Below are positions 1 through 11,951 of a DNA stretch of 64,000 nucleotides, piece after piece. The position numbers and the translations under genes were made by a program. The notes beneath the pieces were generated by a model. It saw nothing but the letters and a program-made list of their open reading frames with translations. It was not told the DNA's origin and made no database searches. Source of the stretch: Icerya purchasi (lineage: Eukaryota > Arthropoda > Insecta > Hemiptera > Monophlebidae); assembly GCA_039619475.1 (NCBI GenBank), contig CM077115.1:419996557-420060556 (forward strand), written 5' to 3'. The stretch's first letter is position 1. Each line of letters opens with the position of its first letter.

Positions 1-122
1 ATGGTTGGGTCAAAGCTAAGAGCGAGCTCAAAATAAAGGGAAAATAAAGAGTTTCTTTCCCCTCTTTTCCACAGTTCTTGGGCCAAAGTCCATGCTGACG
101 AACCAAAAAAAAAAAAAAAAAA
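1..122 (+). mobile_element. 3' tip and poly(A) tail of an I-type LINE (5' part outside window)
   Basis: The stretch before the A-run at 103-122 has a pyrimidine-rich block, then TTCTTGGGCCAAAGTCC, then the A-run. The plus-strand I-type LINE copy at 36254-37110 ends in the same way (TTCTTGGGTCAATGTCC before its A-rich end), and the copy at 38404-41484 has TTGGGTCAAGGCC before poly(A). I read this as the 3' untranslated end of another copy whose body lies left of the window. No coding part is visible. Confidence 0.5.
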
Positions 123-2195
123 ATCGTTTCGCTTGCGACCTTTGGAAGATGTGAAAACATACACATGAGCCTAGCAACATCGATTTATTATGCGGAATTT
201 TTAACAAATATTCTTAACCTTAAAAAACACATGCTTTCATACTATTTTTAGAATCGGATTTTTCAAAATTTTTAAAAACTATATTTAGTGCTGCTACACA
301 ATGTTTATTAAAATAAACGTTGAAAAATGGGATCTCCATAGTGATATACTTTATTTTCTTAATTAGTATTATTAAAATTGGTCGAAAAATTTTCCTTAGA
401 ATATAGGGCAAAAAAATATAAACACTCAAAATTTTAAAATGAAGGGGGCGCTAAACTCGACCGACTTAATTCAATATTATTGTTAAATTTAAAATATTTC
501 CGCTTTATAATAATATCTGTTACTCATGGCTACTCGTGTATTAATGCCCATTTAAATCTGTACTTGGAAATTAATAAACAAATTTTTGTTTTATCTAGAA
601 TTTATATTTATGTAAAGATTCTTTCCCTCTTTGAGAAATATGTTTATCACCGTTCAAAAAAAAAATGCTCCTCATTCAAGTACAGCAACCTATACAGTAG
701 ACCAGTAATTCAAATTTGAGTACAAATATAACATTCCCGGTAGTAAATATTTAAAATACGGTTTCGAGTCTTGTCAATCCAATGTAATTTCTGAAGGTGT
801 CGAAGCTTTATAATTGTAATTATTTCCGATCCCCCTTATTGATCAATTTTATTATGTCCTTAATTTATCTTATAAAATTTACCTACACGCTAGCTTTGCC
901 CGTGGCTTCTTCCGTATATTAAAATCTGTTTAAATCTTTTATTTTTTCTCTTTTTTCATACAAGTGATTTCCGTATTTTCCCAAAAAATTTATTTCCTTT
1001 TCTTTTCGTTCCCCCTTTTTTAGGGAATATTACTCTGATATAACAATTAAAATAAACTTTACGTACCTTTTACAAAAGGTAACGGTAATGCTAGAAAATT
1101 TTCACTCCGCAAGCGAAAGACGCCGTATAAGTAACGTTAAGATACGTATTATTTCCGTCAGTGATGAGCTTATAAATGGTATACTGTGGCGATTTCAAAT
1201 TCGTTTTCTTTATTCGAATTTACATTTCCTCGTGGTAATTAACATGGATCAATTTTATTACGTTATAAGAAATTAGCTTTTTTTTCCGAATTATGTTTCC
1301 CCACGGGTTAAATTAATAATATTTTAAGTTAATCACGTTTATTATGTTTGCTAAACGCTCGAAAATTTTCACTCCCCAAGCGGTGTTTTCACATAAAAAA
1401 AAAAAATTTTAATTGACGTTCTTTTGGCTCATTTCCTCTTCAGTCTTTAAATACCAAAACGGTCGTAATTACTTGTGTACAGTCAAAATTTTCAATTGCG
1501 TTCACAAGAAAAAAAGGAAACTAAGAAAAAATTGAAAAATATACAAAAGAAACTTCCCCGTTAAAGTAAATATTTGCGTATCAACGTTCGTTACCACTTA
1601 AAAATCAATTCGAATAACAAAGAGAACTTTGAAAGAAACATCACGAAACATAAACGGTACATGAAGGAATTTAAAGGAAGAAAAACACTTAAGCTCTTAA
1701 ATATAAAAGCTAAAAATTATTTAAAAGAAAGACAAAACGGCGGCGATCTTTCGTCGAAATAAGTTAAAAAGTGCTGAAAGGAAAATATAACAAAATTTAA
1801 AAGTAACCAGAGAAAGATGTAAAGTAGTTTCGGAAGATAAATTAAATTCTTTTTTTTTTTGCGGGGGGGGGGGCACATCAACAGTGGAACTGTGTATATT
1901 ATATTTTTTATATTTAAATATTATGTGTTCTTGCCCTGTTGCGTTAAAAAAAAAATTTTTCTTTTTTTTATTAATCTTTATATTAATTACAACTGATCTC
2001 CATAGACCATCAAGTAACTGTACTGAAATGATGTATTAGTACATTGAGCACAATTGTTTGTGAAAACCTTTTGCGACTGCAATTTCAGCATATCATTAAT
2101 ACGGGGTAATTAAGAACGCATACCTTCAGACAGTTTGCAGAAGGTAAAAGTACAATTCAGCGACGAATTTGTTTTGAATTCTTTATGATTTATAG
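123..2195. other. Gene-free AT-rich stretch
   Basis: No coding frame looks real. The stretch has A/T runs, a G-run near 1863-1872 and a weak pair of direct repeats: a block around 1088-1118 and one around 1348-1380 share GAAAATTTTCACTCC followed by a C-rich AAGCG. The short open frames here are rich in Lys, Asn, Ile and Phe, as expected by chance at this composition. Confidence 0.6.
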
Positions 2196-4079
2196 CAGAC
2201 ATGGGCAAACGTTTTAAGGGGAGGGCGGTTTAAATTAAAAAATTATCTTGGCGGGCCGAAAAAAGAAATTAAACAAAACAAATTTTTATAAGTGATAAAT
2301 TTTATTTTTGATTTTTACATCATACACAACTACACTATACGCTACAATTGTAAAAAACTTAGAAAAAAAGTTACCAAAATTGACTATTCTTCAGTTGAGT
2401 ATGAAGGTGTATGTGACAGATGAAACTCTGACTGAGCTTCTAAAAGTTGTTCATAATCTGTCAGGAACTGGGATGAGCTGATTCGCAGTAGTGAAGCTAA
2501 ATGGTGGTCAGTCAATCGGTTTCTAACGCTGTTTTGCGAAGCTTTATAGTAGAAAACACTTGTTCACAGATGTAGGAAGATGCAAACGTGATAATTACTC
2601 TTCTGAACGTGAGATTTTACGTTTGGGAAACTTTATTTTGACAGGGCTTTGTAGAACTCAATTTTAGAAATGTTGAGAAATAGTTGCTTCAATCCAGTGT
2701 TACATATTACAACTCAATCAGTTCGAGCTGCAATTCTGGTTCGACTGATTGCACATTAAATGGCGTGCTAAAAATGTCCAGGTCCTGTTGAAGTCTTGGA
2801 ATGTTCGTTCAAATTCTTCATGAAGACATTTTAGGCTTTTCTCGTAGCTCCTAAGTTTGTCTTTCCTAATTGCAATAGTTTTTAGTCTTGGAAAATGAGT
2901 AAAGTCTTTCTTGACTAGTTGTTCGGAAAATAGATTGCATTTTGAAACCCCTGACGTGACTGCAAATATCATGGGTTAATTGATTTCTTCCCCGGAATTT
3001 AAGGTTGCATTTATTGATGTGACTGAGAAGATCTGTAAAAAATGCGAAGTCCGAAAGACATACAATATCTTCGTCCATTCCTTGTTCTTCCATGAAAGAG
3101 ATTATTTCGTCTTTTAGATCCCAAAATCGTTCGAAAACCCGCCCTTAAGCCACCTTACTTTAGTGTAGTAAAGTACGTCAGAATATTCAGACTGCAATGA
3201 GTCAAGAAACTCTCGAAATTGTCTATGATTGAGTGCTCGTAAACGAATGCTATTAACAAGCTTAATAACAACATCAAGCGCATGCTTCGTGTCTAAAGCA
3301 GATATACACAGAGCTTTTTGATGTATGTCACAATGAAGAAACATAACTTCGTTCGCAGGAAATGATTCCTTAAATATGCCTACAAAAACAAGATTTCGTT
3401 CCAGTCATATTCGGTGCTCCTCCATTAGTAGTGATGTTACAAATATTGGTCAAAGGTACTTTCAAAGACGTGATCGATTCTTGCAATTCTTGAAAAATGT
3501 CTGATCCTTTTGTCGTTCCCTTTAATGAACGCATGCAAGCTAATTCTTCAGTGACACAAAAGTTGTCATCAATACCTCTTATAAATATCAATAACTAAGC
3601 CGTGTCAGTTATGTCCGTACTTTCATCCAACGCAAAAGAACAGAATTTAAACTCGCTTGTCTTTGACTCTAGTTGTGTGAGACAAACTGCTTATCAATTA
3701 CTTCAATTCTAGAAGTAATTGTTTTTTGGGACAAACTTACTGTCTCAAAATTCTTTGTTTCGTCAGGACACAAAATGTTACATACTTGGAGCATACAAGT
3801 TTTTACAAATTCGCTATCAGAAAATGCTTTGTTACTTTTTGAAATATTGTATGCTACAATGCAACAGGCATGTGTAGCTAGCTTCTGAGAACAGCTTTGT
3901 GTTTTTATAATATTTTTTGCTGACCTGACAATTTTTTTCGTAGAGCTTCTGCTTTTTGCTTCCGTTCTTCTTCTGCCCTATGTGTAAGGGGATTAGTATA
4001 TTCAAAACCATGTTGCAGGCCGGATTGATTAGCCTGAAAGGCCGCACTTGGCTCGCGGGCCGTACTTTGCCCATAACTG
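2196..4079 (-). mobile_element. hAT DNA transposon fossil with both termini and an 8-bp target duplication
   Basis: The transposase reads on the minus strand in pieces: 3591-3370 (VTEELACMRSLKGTT and a Thr-Asn-Gly-Gly block resembling the first catalytic Asp region, T-[TD]-G-A), 3344-3114 (LHCDIHQKAL, LNHRQFREFLDSLQSEY, DVLYYTKVRWL) and 3093-2718. These match the hAT family related to GTF2IRD2/ZBED-type transposases, where LHC-I-H-x-ALC and EVRWL are hallmarks. Several frameshifts and stops separate the pieces, and the N-terminal zinc-finger region is hard to read. Ends are imperfect inverted repeats: CAGACATGGGCAAACG on the left, and CAGTTATGGGCAAAGTACGG when the right end is read in reverse. 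Flanks are ATTTATAG (2188-2195) and ATTTATGG (4080-4087), matching 7 of 8 and fitting the 8-bp hAT duplication. Confidence 0.92.
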
Positions 4080-4735
4080 ATTTATGGTATTAGGATTAAA
4101 TAGGGGAAAACTAAAATGTGTGTCTGATATATCTTTCGACAGATTATCAATTACTTTTATTTATTTTTATGTGTATATAAATAATAGCGTACCACTATTC
4201 AAAATGTTAACCGAAAAAAATTGTGTTGTTGTCTTTACCGCAAACAGTAGACACACGGTGAGTCAATAGAGCCTTTTTTAACGAACATACTAGATAAAAA
4301 TGTTAAGAATTCTACTCAATATTACTCCTAAATGTTCGATTTCTTTTTCAAAATACCTACACAAATTTTTGGTCAAATGAAATGTTAACTTTTTAGACAT
4401 TTAACTTATAAATTTGTACAAAGGTTTGTTATATCATAAGAAATTAATTCAGTTTTGTTGTTAATTTTTATACTTTTTAATTTCTGTATTGCGTATTGGT
4501 AATTTTACACTATCGATTTTTATACCTTCTATGTTTGTTCCACCTATGCATTTAATACGCATGTATTCCATATATTCTTTCCAGTGTGTTTCGAGTTTTG
4601 ATTAAGTTAGTGTTAGCTGATGATGGGTTATACCCGAAAACGTTGCTAAATAAGGTATTTATTTAATTTATTGTTATAAATTATTTTTACTCTTACATTT
4701 TGTTTGTTATTGAAGTTGGTTATTTTATTATACAG
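4080..4735. other. Intergenic, with a hammerhead-like motif
   Basis: No coding region is seen. The right copy of the hAT target duplication starts this stretch. The interesting part is the ribozyme-like motif at 4612-4649, listed separately. The right edge is approximate, because the RTE LINE 3' end is not marked by a clear tail. Confidence 0.5.
4612..4649 (+). ncRNA. Hammerhead-ribozyme-like core (probably degenerate)
   Basis: CTGATGA (4617-4623) is followed by a short hairpin, GGGT/ACCC closing a TAT loop (4625-4635), then GAAA (4636-4639). This is the order of the hammerhead core: CUGANGA, helix II, GAAA. TTAG (4613-4616) can pair with CTAA (4646-4649) as a short helix I. Against activity: an extra T sits before helix II, and the base before the putative helix I 3' strand is G, whereas cleavage needs an NUH triplet. 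Such motifs are known from Penelope-like elements and retrozymes. Here it is best read as a fossil or chance match. Confidence 0.35.
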
Positions 4736-4821
4736 TTTGTAACAAACGGGTATGTATTCACCTACATTCATTCTTCTTAAGAGTGTCATACTCAGTCCCT
4801 GAGCGTTGACGATCACCATCA

Positions 4822-6286
4822 TTACAGCGTTTTCTTCTCCGTTTTTCTAATTAGTTCATTGAGATTCTCGAGTCCAGTCCAGTCCTTAATATTGTCCATC
4901 CATTCCGTTTTTCTTCTTCCTGGCCCTCTTTTACCTTGAATTTTCCCTTCTATGACCAAACGTAAGATGTCATATTTTTTTCCTCTAATTATATGCCCAA
5001 AATATTCAATTTTTTCGTCGTTTAATTGTTTTACATAATGTCCTTTCAGTATTGGCTCGTTTCAGTACTTCTTTGTTTGTCATCTTTGCTGTCCAAGGTA
5101 TTTTCAACATTCTTCTAAGTGTCCACATTTCTAGTGCTGCATACCTAGCCAGTTGCTTTTTGTTAAAGGTTGCTGCCTCTATCCCATAAAGTATATTTGA
5201 ATAGATATAACATTTGACCATATTTCGCCTGATTGACAAGCTCAGAGTGTCGTTGCATAGCAGATTCTTCATATTTGTAAATGCTGTTTTTGCGTAAGCA
5301 CATCTTTGTTTTACCTCACAATCAGGATCTAAGGTCTCTGTTATGTGACAGCCTGGATACATGAATCTTTCAACACGTTCCACTTCTTTTCCATTTATCC
5401 TCAGTTTTCCGTAAGTATTATTTGTTTTACTTATAAGCATCCATTTTCTTTTCTTTTCGTTTATTGTTAGTCCGTATTGTTTCCCAGAAATGTTAATTTT
5501 CTCGAAAAATTTTTCTAAGGTCTCTATAGAATCTGAAATTAAGACTGTATCATCGGCATATCTGATATTAACCCTGCCAGTAATCCTAATACCAATGTTG
5601 ACATCTTTCAGAGCCACTTTGAAAATTTTATCTGCATAAAGATTAAACAACAATGGAGAGAGGATACATCCTTGACGGGTCCCTCTTTTAATTTCAAAAT
5701 TAATTTTCACATTTTTTTCTACAACAAGTTCAGCTGTTTGTCTCCAATACAAATTCTTGATTATTCTTAAGTCATTTTTATCACTACCAATTCTGTTCAG
5801 GATGTCCATTAGCTTTTCGTGTACCACACAATCGAAGGCTTTTTCGTAGTCGATGAAACATAAGAAGACATCTCTTTTCATATCACGACATCTTTGAAGT
5901 ATAGTATTAACAGTAAATAAGTCTTCACGTGTATCCATTCCTTGCCTAAATCCGAATGGCGTATCATCAAGGTCCATGTCACATTTAATTCTAATTTTAT
6001 TATGAATTATACGTAGAAAAATTTTCAAAAGATAACTCATCAAGGATATTGTTCTATAATCCTCACATGCTTTTGCAAATTGTTTTTTGGGTAATAAAAT
6101 AAAAGTTGCTTTAAGCCATTCTGTGGGGATTACTCCATTATTATAGATCTTTTGACTAACTTTGTTATATTCTTTTCAGTTACTAAACGTATAACATCAC
6201 CTGAGATCACGTCTGCACCACATGCTTTCCTTGGTTTTATCAATTTGATAGCATATTGCACTTCAGATTTTGTTACTGCTGGACCA
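4822..6286 (-). pseudogene. RTE LINE reverse transcriptase and C-terminal block, frameshifted
   Basis: From 6286 down, two compensating shifts and a stop lie in the KACGAD to TEWLKAT region. The frame 6043-5006 is then open for 345 codons: FIDYEKAFDCV (first catalytic Asp), GTRQGCILSPLLFNLYADK, and RYADDTVLIS (the catalytic YADD box). It ends at KTIKRRKN. In another frame the family's C-terminal block continues (EYFGHIIRGKKYDIL, GKRGPGRRKTEWMDN) to a TAA at 4822-4824. The RT active-site residues are intact, but the frame breaks prevent a full protein. The strict RTE-type layout and the FGHI-R motif distinguish it from Jockey. Confidence 0.92.
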
Positions 6287-7633
6287 TTAATTATAATTTT
6301 CTGCACTAGTTGTATCCACTACTAATGGTCTCCGACTATCATCAAATAATTTTTGTAGGTAATTTTTCCATATCTTTTCTTTATCTTTTACTTCCAGCAC
6401 CGGCATTCCCTTTCCATCGCACAATTTAACTGTGTTTTTACTACGTGTTCGGCCTGTTACTGTTTTTATCTTCTCGTGCATTTGGAACAAATTAAATTTA
6501 TCAATTGATTCCTTGATTTCTGCACATTGGTCTTTCATCCATTCATTTTTGGCCTTTCGGATCATTTTCTGAATCTCTCTATTCAGTGTTTTGTATTGGA
6601 CTCCATGTTTATTTTTCACATTCCTACGCTCTTCCATCATAAGTAAGATTTCATCAGTCATCCATTTCAGCTGTTTTTCTGTCTCTGATTTCAGGAATAG
6701 TTTATTTATCTCTTGGCATACAATATTTAAGTTTGGAAGTAATACTTCGTATGAGCAATTTTCCAGTCTTCTATTTAATTCATCTTGTACTTCAGCTCTA
6801 ATTTTTGGGTTTCTTAACTTCGTTACATCCGTTCTTACTAACTGATTCCCTTTCATTATGTTCTTAAATTTCAGCCGCATATTAGCTACTAATAAAATGT
6901 CTGCACTAGGGTATGTTTTAACTCCCTTGATCATATTTCTGAATCTGTGATTAACAATGACATAATCAATTTGGTTTCTTATGATGTTTTCCTTATTATC
7001 TTGGGGGCTTTTCCAGGTATAAAGACGTCTTTTTGGTAACTTAAACCATGTATTCATAACGACCAAGTTATTTTTTTCACAGAATTCGAATAATTTATCA
7101 CCATAATCATTATTAATTCCAAGTCCATGCGGACCGACTGCAATTCCTCTTCTGAAATTGCCGACCTTCACATTAAAGTCCCCCATTAAAATGAGTATAT
7201 CTTTCGGTTTCAGTCTGTTAATAATCTTCTCCACACTTTCATATAATTCTTCTCTTTCCTGATCGTATGTTGAGTCAGATTTTGGGGCATAGACTTGTAT
7301 GATATTAATTCCGCATTGGGCTCCTTCCATTTGGAGTAGTGTAAAGTTGATTATATGCCTTACCAGCCTATGCGCTACTATGATACCAACGCCATTTTTA
7401 TGAATTCCATCCTCTGTTCCTGAATAATAAAAATTTCAGTGGTGCTCACATATACCGATAATGTCGAGTTTAAATCGTCCCATCTCGTGTATTGCATTTT
7501 GGATTTTTCCAGCAGCATATAGCGTTCTCACATTCCACGTTCCTATTCTAAGTTGGTTTTTCACCATACTAGCGGGCGGTGAGATTCTTCGCGCCCTGTG
7601 CCCATTAAAGGGCCGCACCGGACTCAGGGCCAT
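6287..7633 (-). pseudogene. RTE LINE endonuclease region with one in-frame TGA
   Basis: The frame starts at 7633 with MALSPVRPFNGHRARR, then IGTWNVRTL, the opening strand of the AP-type endonuclease fold (Asn metal ligand). A TGA at 7436-7438 interrupts it just after CEHH, at a position where TGG (Trp) is the easy ancestor. The same frame then runs on through VYAPKSD, ILMGDFNVKVG (catalytic D-x-N) and the linker before the RT, to a stop at 6287. The frames either side of the TGA are in phase, so a point mutation rather than an indel broke it. The nuclease nicks target DNA to prime reverse transcription. RTE elements usually encode this and the RT in one long protein. Confidence 0.9.
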
Positions 7634-7690
7634 TTGTATATTATTTTCCGCTATATATCATGTGATTACCTGAGGATAAGTATACGTAGT

Positions 7691-8995
7691 GGTTTCCTTC
7701 TTTTTTAATTTTCCATTTACTCGCTCAGTCCTGAATTTTATTCGGGTGTTCTTGGACTAGAACCGAAGCGCAAGTCGGATCCTCATGCGCTCCCAGTATA
7801 CACGTGTTATCAGCAAATGTTGCGGCTACTGTTGTTGTTAAAACTGGAATGTCTGATGTGTAGATCAGATACAGTAGTGGTCCTAAAATACTGCCTTGCG
7901 GAACAGAGGCTCTAATAACAAATTTGTCCGATACAATTGAGCCAATCCTAACTCGAAAAGTTCTGTCTGATAGGTATGCTGACATTACCTGGAAGATATC
8001 ATTTGGTATCACTAGTTTAAGTTTGAACAGCAGACCCCGATGCCACACCCGATTGAAGGCCTGCTAAATATCGAGAAACGCCGCACAGCAATACCATCCT
8101 CTTTCTAAGGTTGTTGCTATTCTATCAGCTATTCTATGGACCTGATGAATAGTAGAATGGTTAGTGCGAAACCCAAACTGGTGACTTGGAATAATATTCA
8201 CTCCTGCTATAGAATTTAATATCCGCTCATGCAAAATCATTTCGAATATATTTTAGATGAGGTATTCAATAGACTGATCGGCCTATACGAAGACGGTTCG
8301 CTAGGATTTTTATTTGGTTTCGAGATTAGAAGGACAATCGAATCCTTCCAACATCTAGGATAGTAGCCCAATCTTAGGATGGCGTTGAAGATATAGGTAA
8401 GCATAAGAATTCCCATACGCGGCAACTTTTTCAATATTTCACCAGTAATCATATCCTCTCCTGGGGCTTTTCTTGCCGGCATTTTTTTAATAATAGCCTG
8501 TACCTCCCTTGGCAGAATTCGTTTGGTCGGAAGTGTTAACTTCATGGGTGCGCATAGGCCGTCACTAACTATTTTATCATTATTACTATTGCCCTATGTT
8601 TCGATGCAGTTGGAATGTATTATATAGATGTTCGCCAAACACCGTGGCCTTTTCCTCATCCGACTTAGCCCACTCACTATTTGACTTTTTAATCGGGTGC
8701 GACTGTTTTTAATTGTCTGAGGTACGATTTTGTAGTTTTCCATAACGATCTGTCTTCAGGATTAAGCGAAGAAAAGAATTCAATGTATCTATCGCTTTTA
8801 TACGCTTTTATTTCGGCTCTTAATTCCCTATGCAGCTTATTATATTCCGCCTTATAAAATGGTGTTCTATTGCGTTGCCATCTAACACGAGCATTCCTAG
8901 TTTTCTGTATTAATAATCTTATCTTCAGGGATACATTATATACATAATTTGAGGATGCCCCTGTTTGAGCTGGAGTAGCTACACTACAAGAGTTC
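7691..8995 (-). mobile_element. Jockey-clade LINE fragment (pre-RT and RT domains)
   Basis: Minus-strand translation gives, from 8990 down: a basic pre-RT linker (RVRWQRNRTPFYKAEYN), then the frame 8545-8237 with KAPGEDMITGEILKKLP and SSYRPISLLNTSSKI, then SHQFGFRTNHST, then the frame 8048-7725 with RASVPQGSILGPLLYLIYTSDIP and FADNTCIL. These are Jockey RT motifs in order. Damage: frameshifts near 8240, a TAG inside motif A (between I and QAF), and the catalytic FADD box reads FADN, losing the second Asp. The element stops short of the RT thumb where the RTE LINE begins, so the RTE copy may have inserted into it. Confidence 0.85.
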
Positions 8996-9047
8996 TGGAT
9001 TTATATGGTGAATTTAAAAACTGACAAACTTAGCCGTATTTTGTACA

Positions 9048-9079
<32 letters not shown>

Positions 9080-9730
9080 GAGATACGAGTATTAAAAAAA
9101 AGGAATCCAAGTATGCTATCTTATACCAAAAACTAACCTCGTGCCTGCCATCTATCTATTTTTACCGTACACATTATTTTTTATTTATTTATTAATATTT
9201 TTTTTTTTCAGTCAACGGAATGTCCTAACCGGTACAAATATATGGCCCATTATTACGTGCGACGATTCCAGTCCTTAAAATTGTATTATGAAATAAATCT
9301 TTTAAAATTATTTTTCATCATCAACCGATTTTTTTTTTTATTTAATGTTTCCTTCTTTATTTTCCAGCGCACATACTAAGGCCATCAGAAATACTGTATC
9401 TGTAAAAGCCTACACGATTTATATGTGTATTCACAGTAACCTCTCATGAATTTTTAAAATTAGTCCGTGTGTATTATCAAACTACTGAAATTAACATGAA
9501 ATCCTTCTCTTTCGCGCCCCTGTATGTGTCTAAATTTCAAGTGATAGGTAATCAAAATTAGTCTAACAATAAGTATACTGTATATTGCTACCAGAAATGA
9601 ACATATTCTCTCACCCATGTTAATATATTATAAATAACTTATCAGTATTGCGCGAGAGAACATTTTAGTACATTCGTGTTTTCATTAGTCAAACGAAAGT
9701 CAATATCGATGCTTACATAAAATTGGTGGA
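8996..9730. other. Gene-free stretch with a long T-run
   Basis: No coding signal is seen. It contains a T-run at about 9051-9079, T-rich blocks near 9189 and 9330, and otherwise unremarkable AT-rich DNA. Confidence 0.6.
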
Positions 9731-10900
9731 TTTTTTTTTTTTTTCTTTTTGAGGGCTAGTATGCAGCTGCCGAGGCTATTACGACACCATCACGGTAGAA
9801 ACGCTAAATGACTCGAAACAAACCAGTTGTTTAACTGAATAGTGTTTGCGACAATCAAGGACAAGTTAGCCAGAGATGACTGCAGAGACACTATGCGGTG
9901 ATTAGAGCGCTGAAGAGCAAAAGAAGTGCACTCTAGGAGCAGGTGTTTTATTGAAGGAGCGGAGGGAGGAAATAAAAGAGGTATTCAAAAATAGGCTCGC
10001 AGTTGAGTAAAAGATGATCGTGCGTCAGAGAAATATATCCGATGCGGAGCCTTATCATAGCGGCAAAATGGGTTCTAGGAAGGTCGGAAGAACGGAACCA
10101 GGGGTCAATACCGGGTTTTATCTCCTTCAGAATACAAGCTTGTTTTAGGGAGAGCCAATCTTACTTCTGTCGGGATTGCACGAAAGCTTTTATGGACCTA
10201 ATTATGTCAGAGAAGGGACGAAGAGAAAAAGGTACGAGGCTCAACAAAGCTGACTTAGCAGCAGTGTCAGCTAACAAATTACCCATGAATCCTGTGTGAC
10301 CTAGCGCACCCGCAGGAAAGTAATTTGGTGCGAGGATGATATCAGCTTTAGGATTAGGGATTGGATTAAAGTAGTTAAATAGTTCAATGGTGTTTGTTGA
10401 GAAAGGGTATCCAAAGCTGCACGCGAATCAGATACAATCAAAATGAAACTGTTCGGTGGAGGGGATTAAACTATAGATTCAAGAGTTAGGGATATGCTAT
10501 AAAATTCGGAATCGAAAACGGAACAATGTTCATGGAGCCGGGAGGACGACAAAACCAGATTAGAGTAAAAGTAACAAGCAGTAGGGGACGATTCGTTACC
10601 AGGGCTCGATTTCGCGTCATCCGTATTGTATGACTGATGGTTTGAATAGCTTTGTAGGGTCGAGAAAATTCTGAGGCGGAGAAAGAAAGGAGAAACATTT
10701 TCCCTGGAGAACTGGGCAAGGGAATAATCGACCTCGGCTGGTAGGATAGTTCAGGATGGAAGAGGAGATGGTACATCAATATTCTTTAAGTGCTGGGGCT
10801 CGCGATGTTGGAATCCAATAGAATTTCTGATAGACGAAAGAGGACACCATTAGGAGGCGGGGGGTAAATCACGAAGTCCGAGAAGGAAAACTGTTAGAGA
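9731..10900 (-). mobile_element. I-type LINE 3' half: RNase H and C-terminal region, degenerate
   Basis: On the minus strand the region ends in a poly(A) (T-run 9731-9744 on plus). Reading upstream of the tail, fragments of a LINE with an RNase H domain appear: ILIVSDSRAALDTLSQQT (rc of about 10381-10440, the SDS-x-A RNase H motif with a catalytic Asp) and GHTGFMGNLLADTAAKSAL (rc of about 10252-10310, the H-x-G-x-x-GN-x-AD motif). Upstream, 10779-10486 has one open frame that I place between RT and RNase H. Frames change repeatedly and there is no RT core, so this is a 5'-truncated fossil. It resembles the copy at 38404-41484 in layout, though not closely enough to be sure of the same subfamily. 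Confidence 0.75.
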
Positions 10901-11951
10901 ATCACGGAAGGAGTAAAAGGATTTTTGAAAGTGCGTGGGTGAAGAACCCAATAATGGTTGGAGGTTATGAGTGGGGGACATATGGTGCGCACCCAGTATT
11001 AATCGGAGAGAAGAATTCTGCAGTGGATTCTACATTTTAAAAAGGGACGAAGAAGCGATAGAATATAATGATTATCCGTAGGAAGACGACTGAGGATAAG
11101 GGATTCAAAAGTGTTAAAAGAAGCTTAGGAGAAGAGTTATGGCTTTTGTAGGATAGATATTTGATATATTTACCGCACTTATTTTTAACGGATAGCTGGT
11201 GAGAACTTTTGAGGTTGTTGTTTAAAATTTTGGCAAAAAATTTTTTCGTCATATATTTATGTCCTTTATTAGACTTTCAGTATGAAGCATCTTGTAGAAA
11301 ATTATGATAAATTATGTGGCTCTCGAAATACGGAACATAAAAATAAAGATCACATAAATTTTTTATATTCGAGAGAAAGGAACTGGCCCCAGCATTCTCA
11401 TCAGATCTATTAGGCTTCGTACCATTATGAAAATCTTAACTTCACAATCCATGAAACCTTATCAAGGGCACTTACTTTACTTTTTCTTTTGTTTATTTCA
11501 TTACATTAACAGAGATAAATTAGCAACAATAAACGAAATGTAAAGGGAAAAAGGGCGGAGGAAACGTTTTTCACTCACTCACATTAAGATATAATCCGAA
11601 AACAGATTGAAAAAGTCAATTAAAAGTACAATGATTAATATAGTGAAGTTGCTTGATAGTTAACTAAAGCCGGGCCATAACAAAAAAAAAAGTTGAAAGA
11701 TACAAAACGTGATTAAAAGTGTGTTCATTGCTATCTTTTAAATTTTTATCGTCTTTTAAAAATGCGGAGTACAAAAATTAATTTGATGACAACATTTTAT
11801 TCCGATGTCTGCTGCTGTGATTTTGAACTATCATGTATTATTACACGGACAAATGAACTAGAAATATGCAGCACGGTGCCAACAGTGGTTTATTAAAGAG
11901 TGCAATAAAACGCAAAAAAAAACCCTGCACTAACAATTACGTAAATATCAG
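10901..11951. other. Gene-free stretch
   Basis: The purine-rich part up to about 11110 may be further decayed LINE sequence from the minus-strand copy at 9731-10900, but I see no motif. The rest is AT-rich without a coding signal. Confidence 0.5.

Larger units (their letters stand above)
4736..7690 (-). mobile_element. RTE-clade LINE, almost complete but disrupted
   Basis: Read on the minus strand, this copy carries an AP-type endonuclease, a reverse transcriptase (RT) and the RTE C-terminal block, in the usual order of an RTE LINE. The component frames are listed separately. From the first Met (7633) to the final stop (4822-4824) the reading spans about 2.8 kb, with one TGA and about three frameshifts. 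The 5' edge abuts a Jockey fragment near 7690-7725. I found no target duplication, so both outer edges are approximate. Confidence 0.9.

Noticed and set aside
220..1762. Several 60-80 codon open frames near the left end
   Set aside because: Rich in Lys, Asn, Ile and Phe, no motif, lengths expected by chance in AT-rich DNA; one does not start with ATG.
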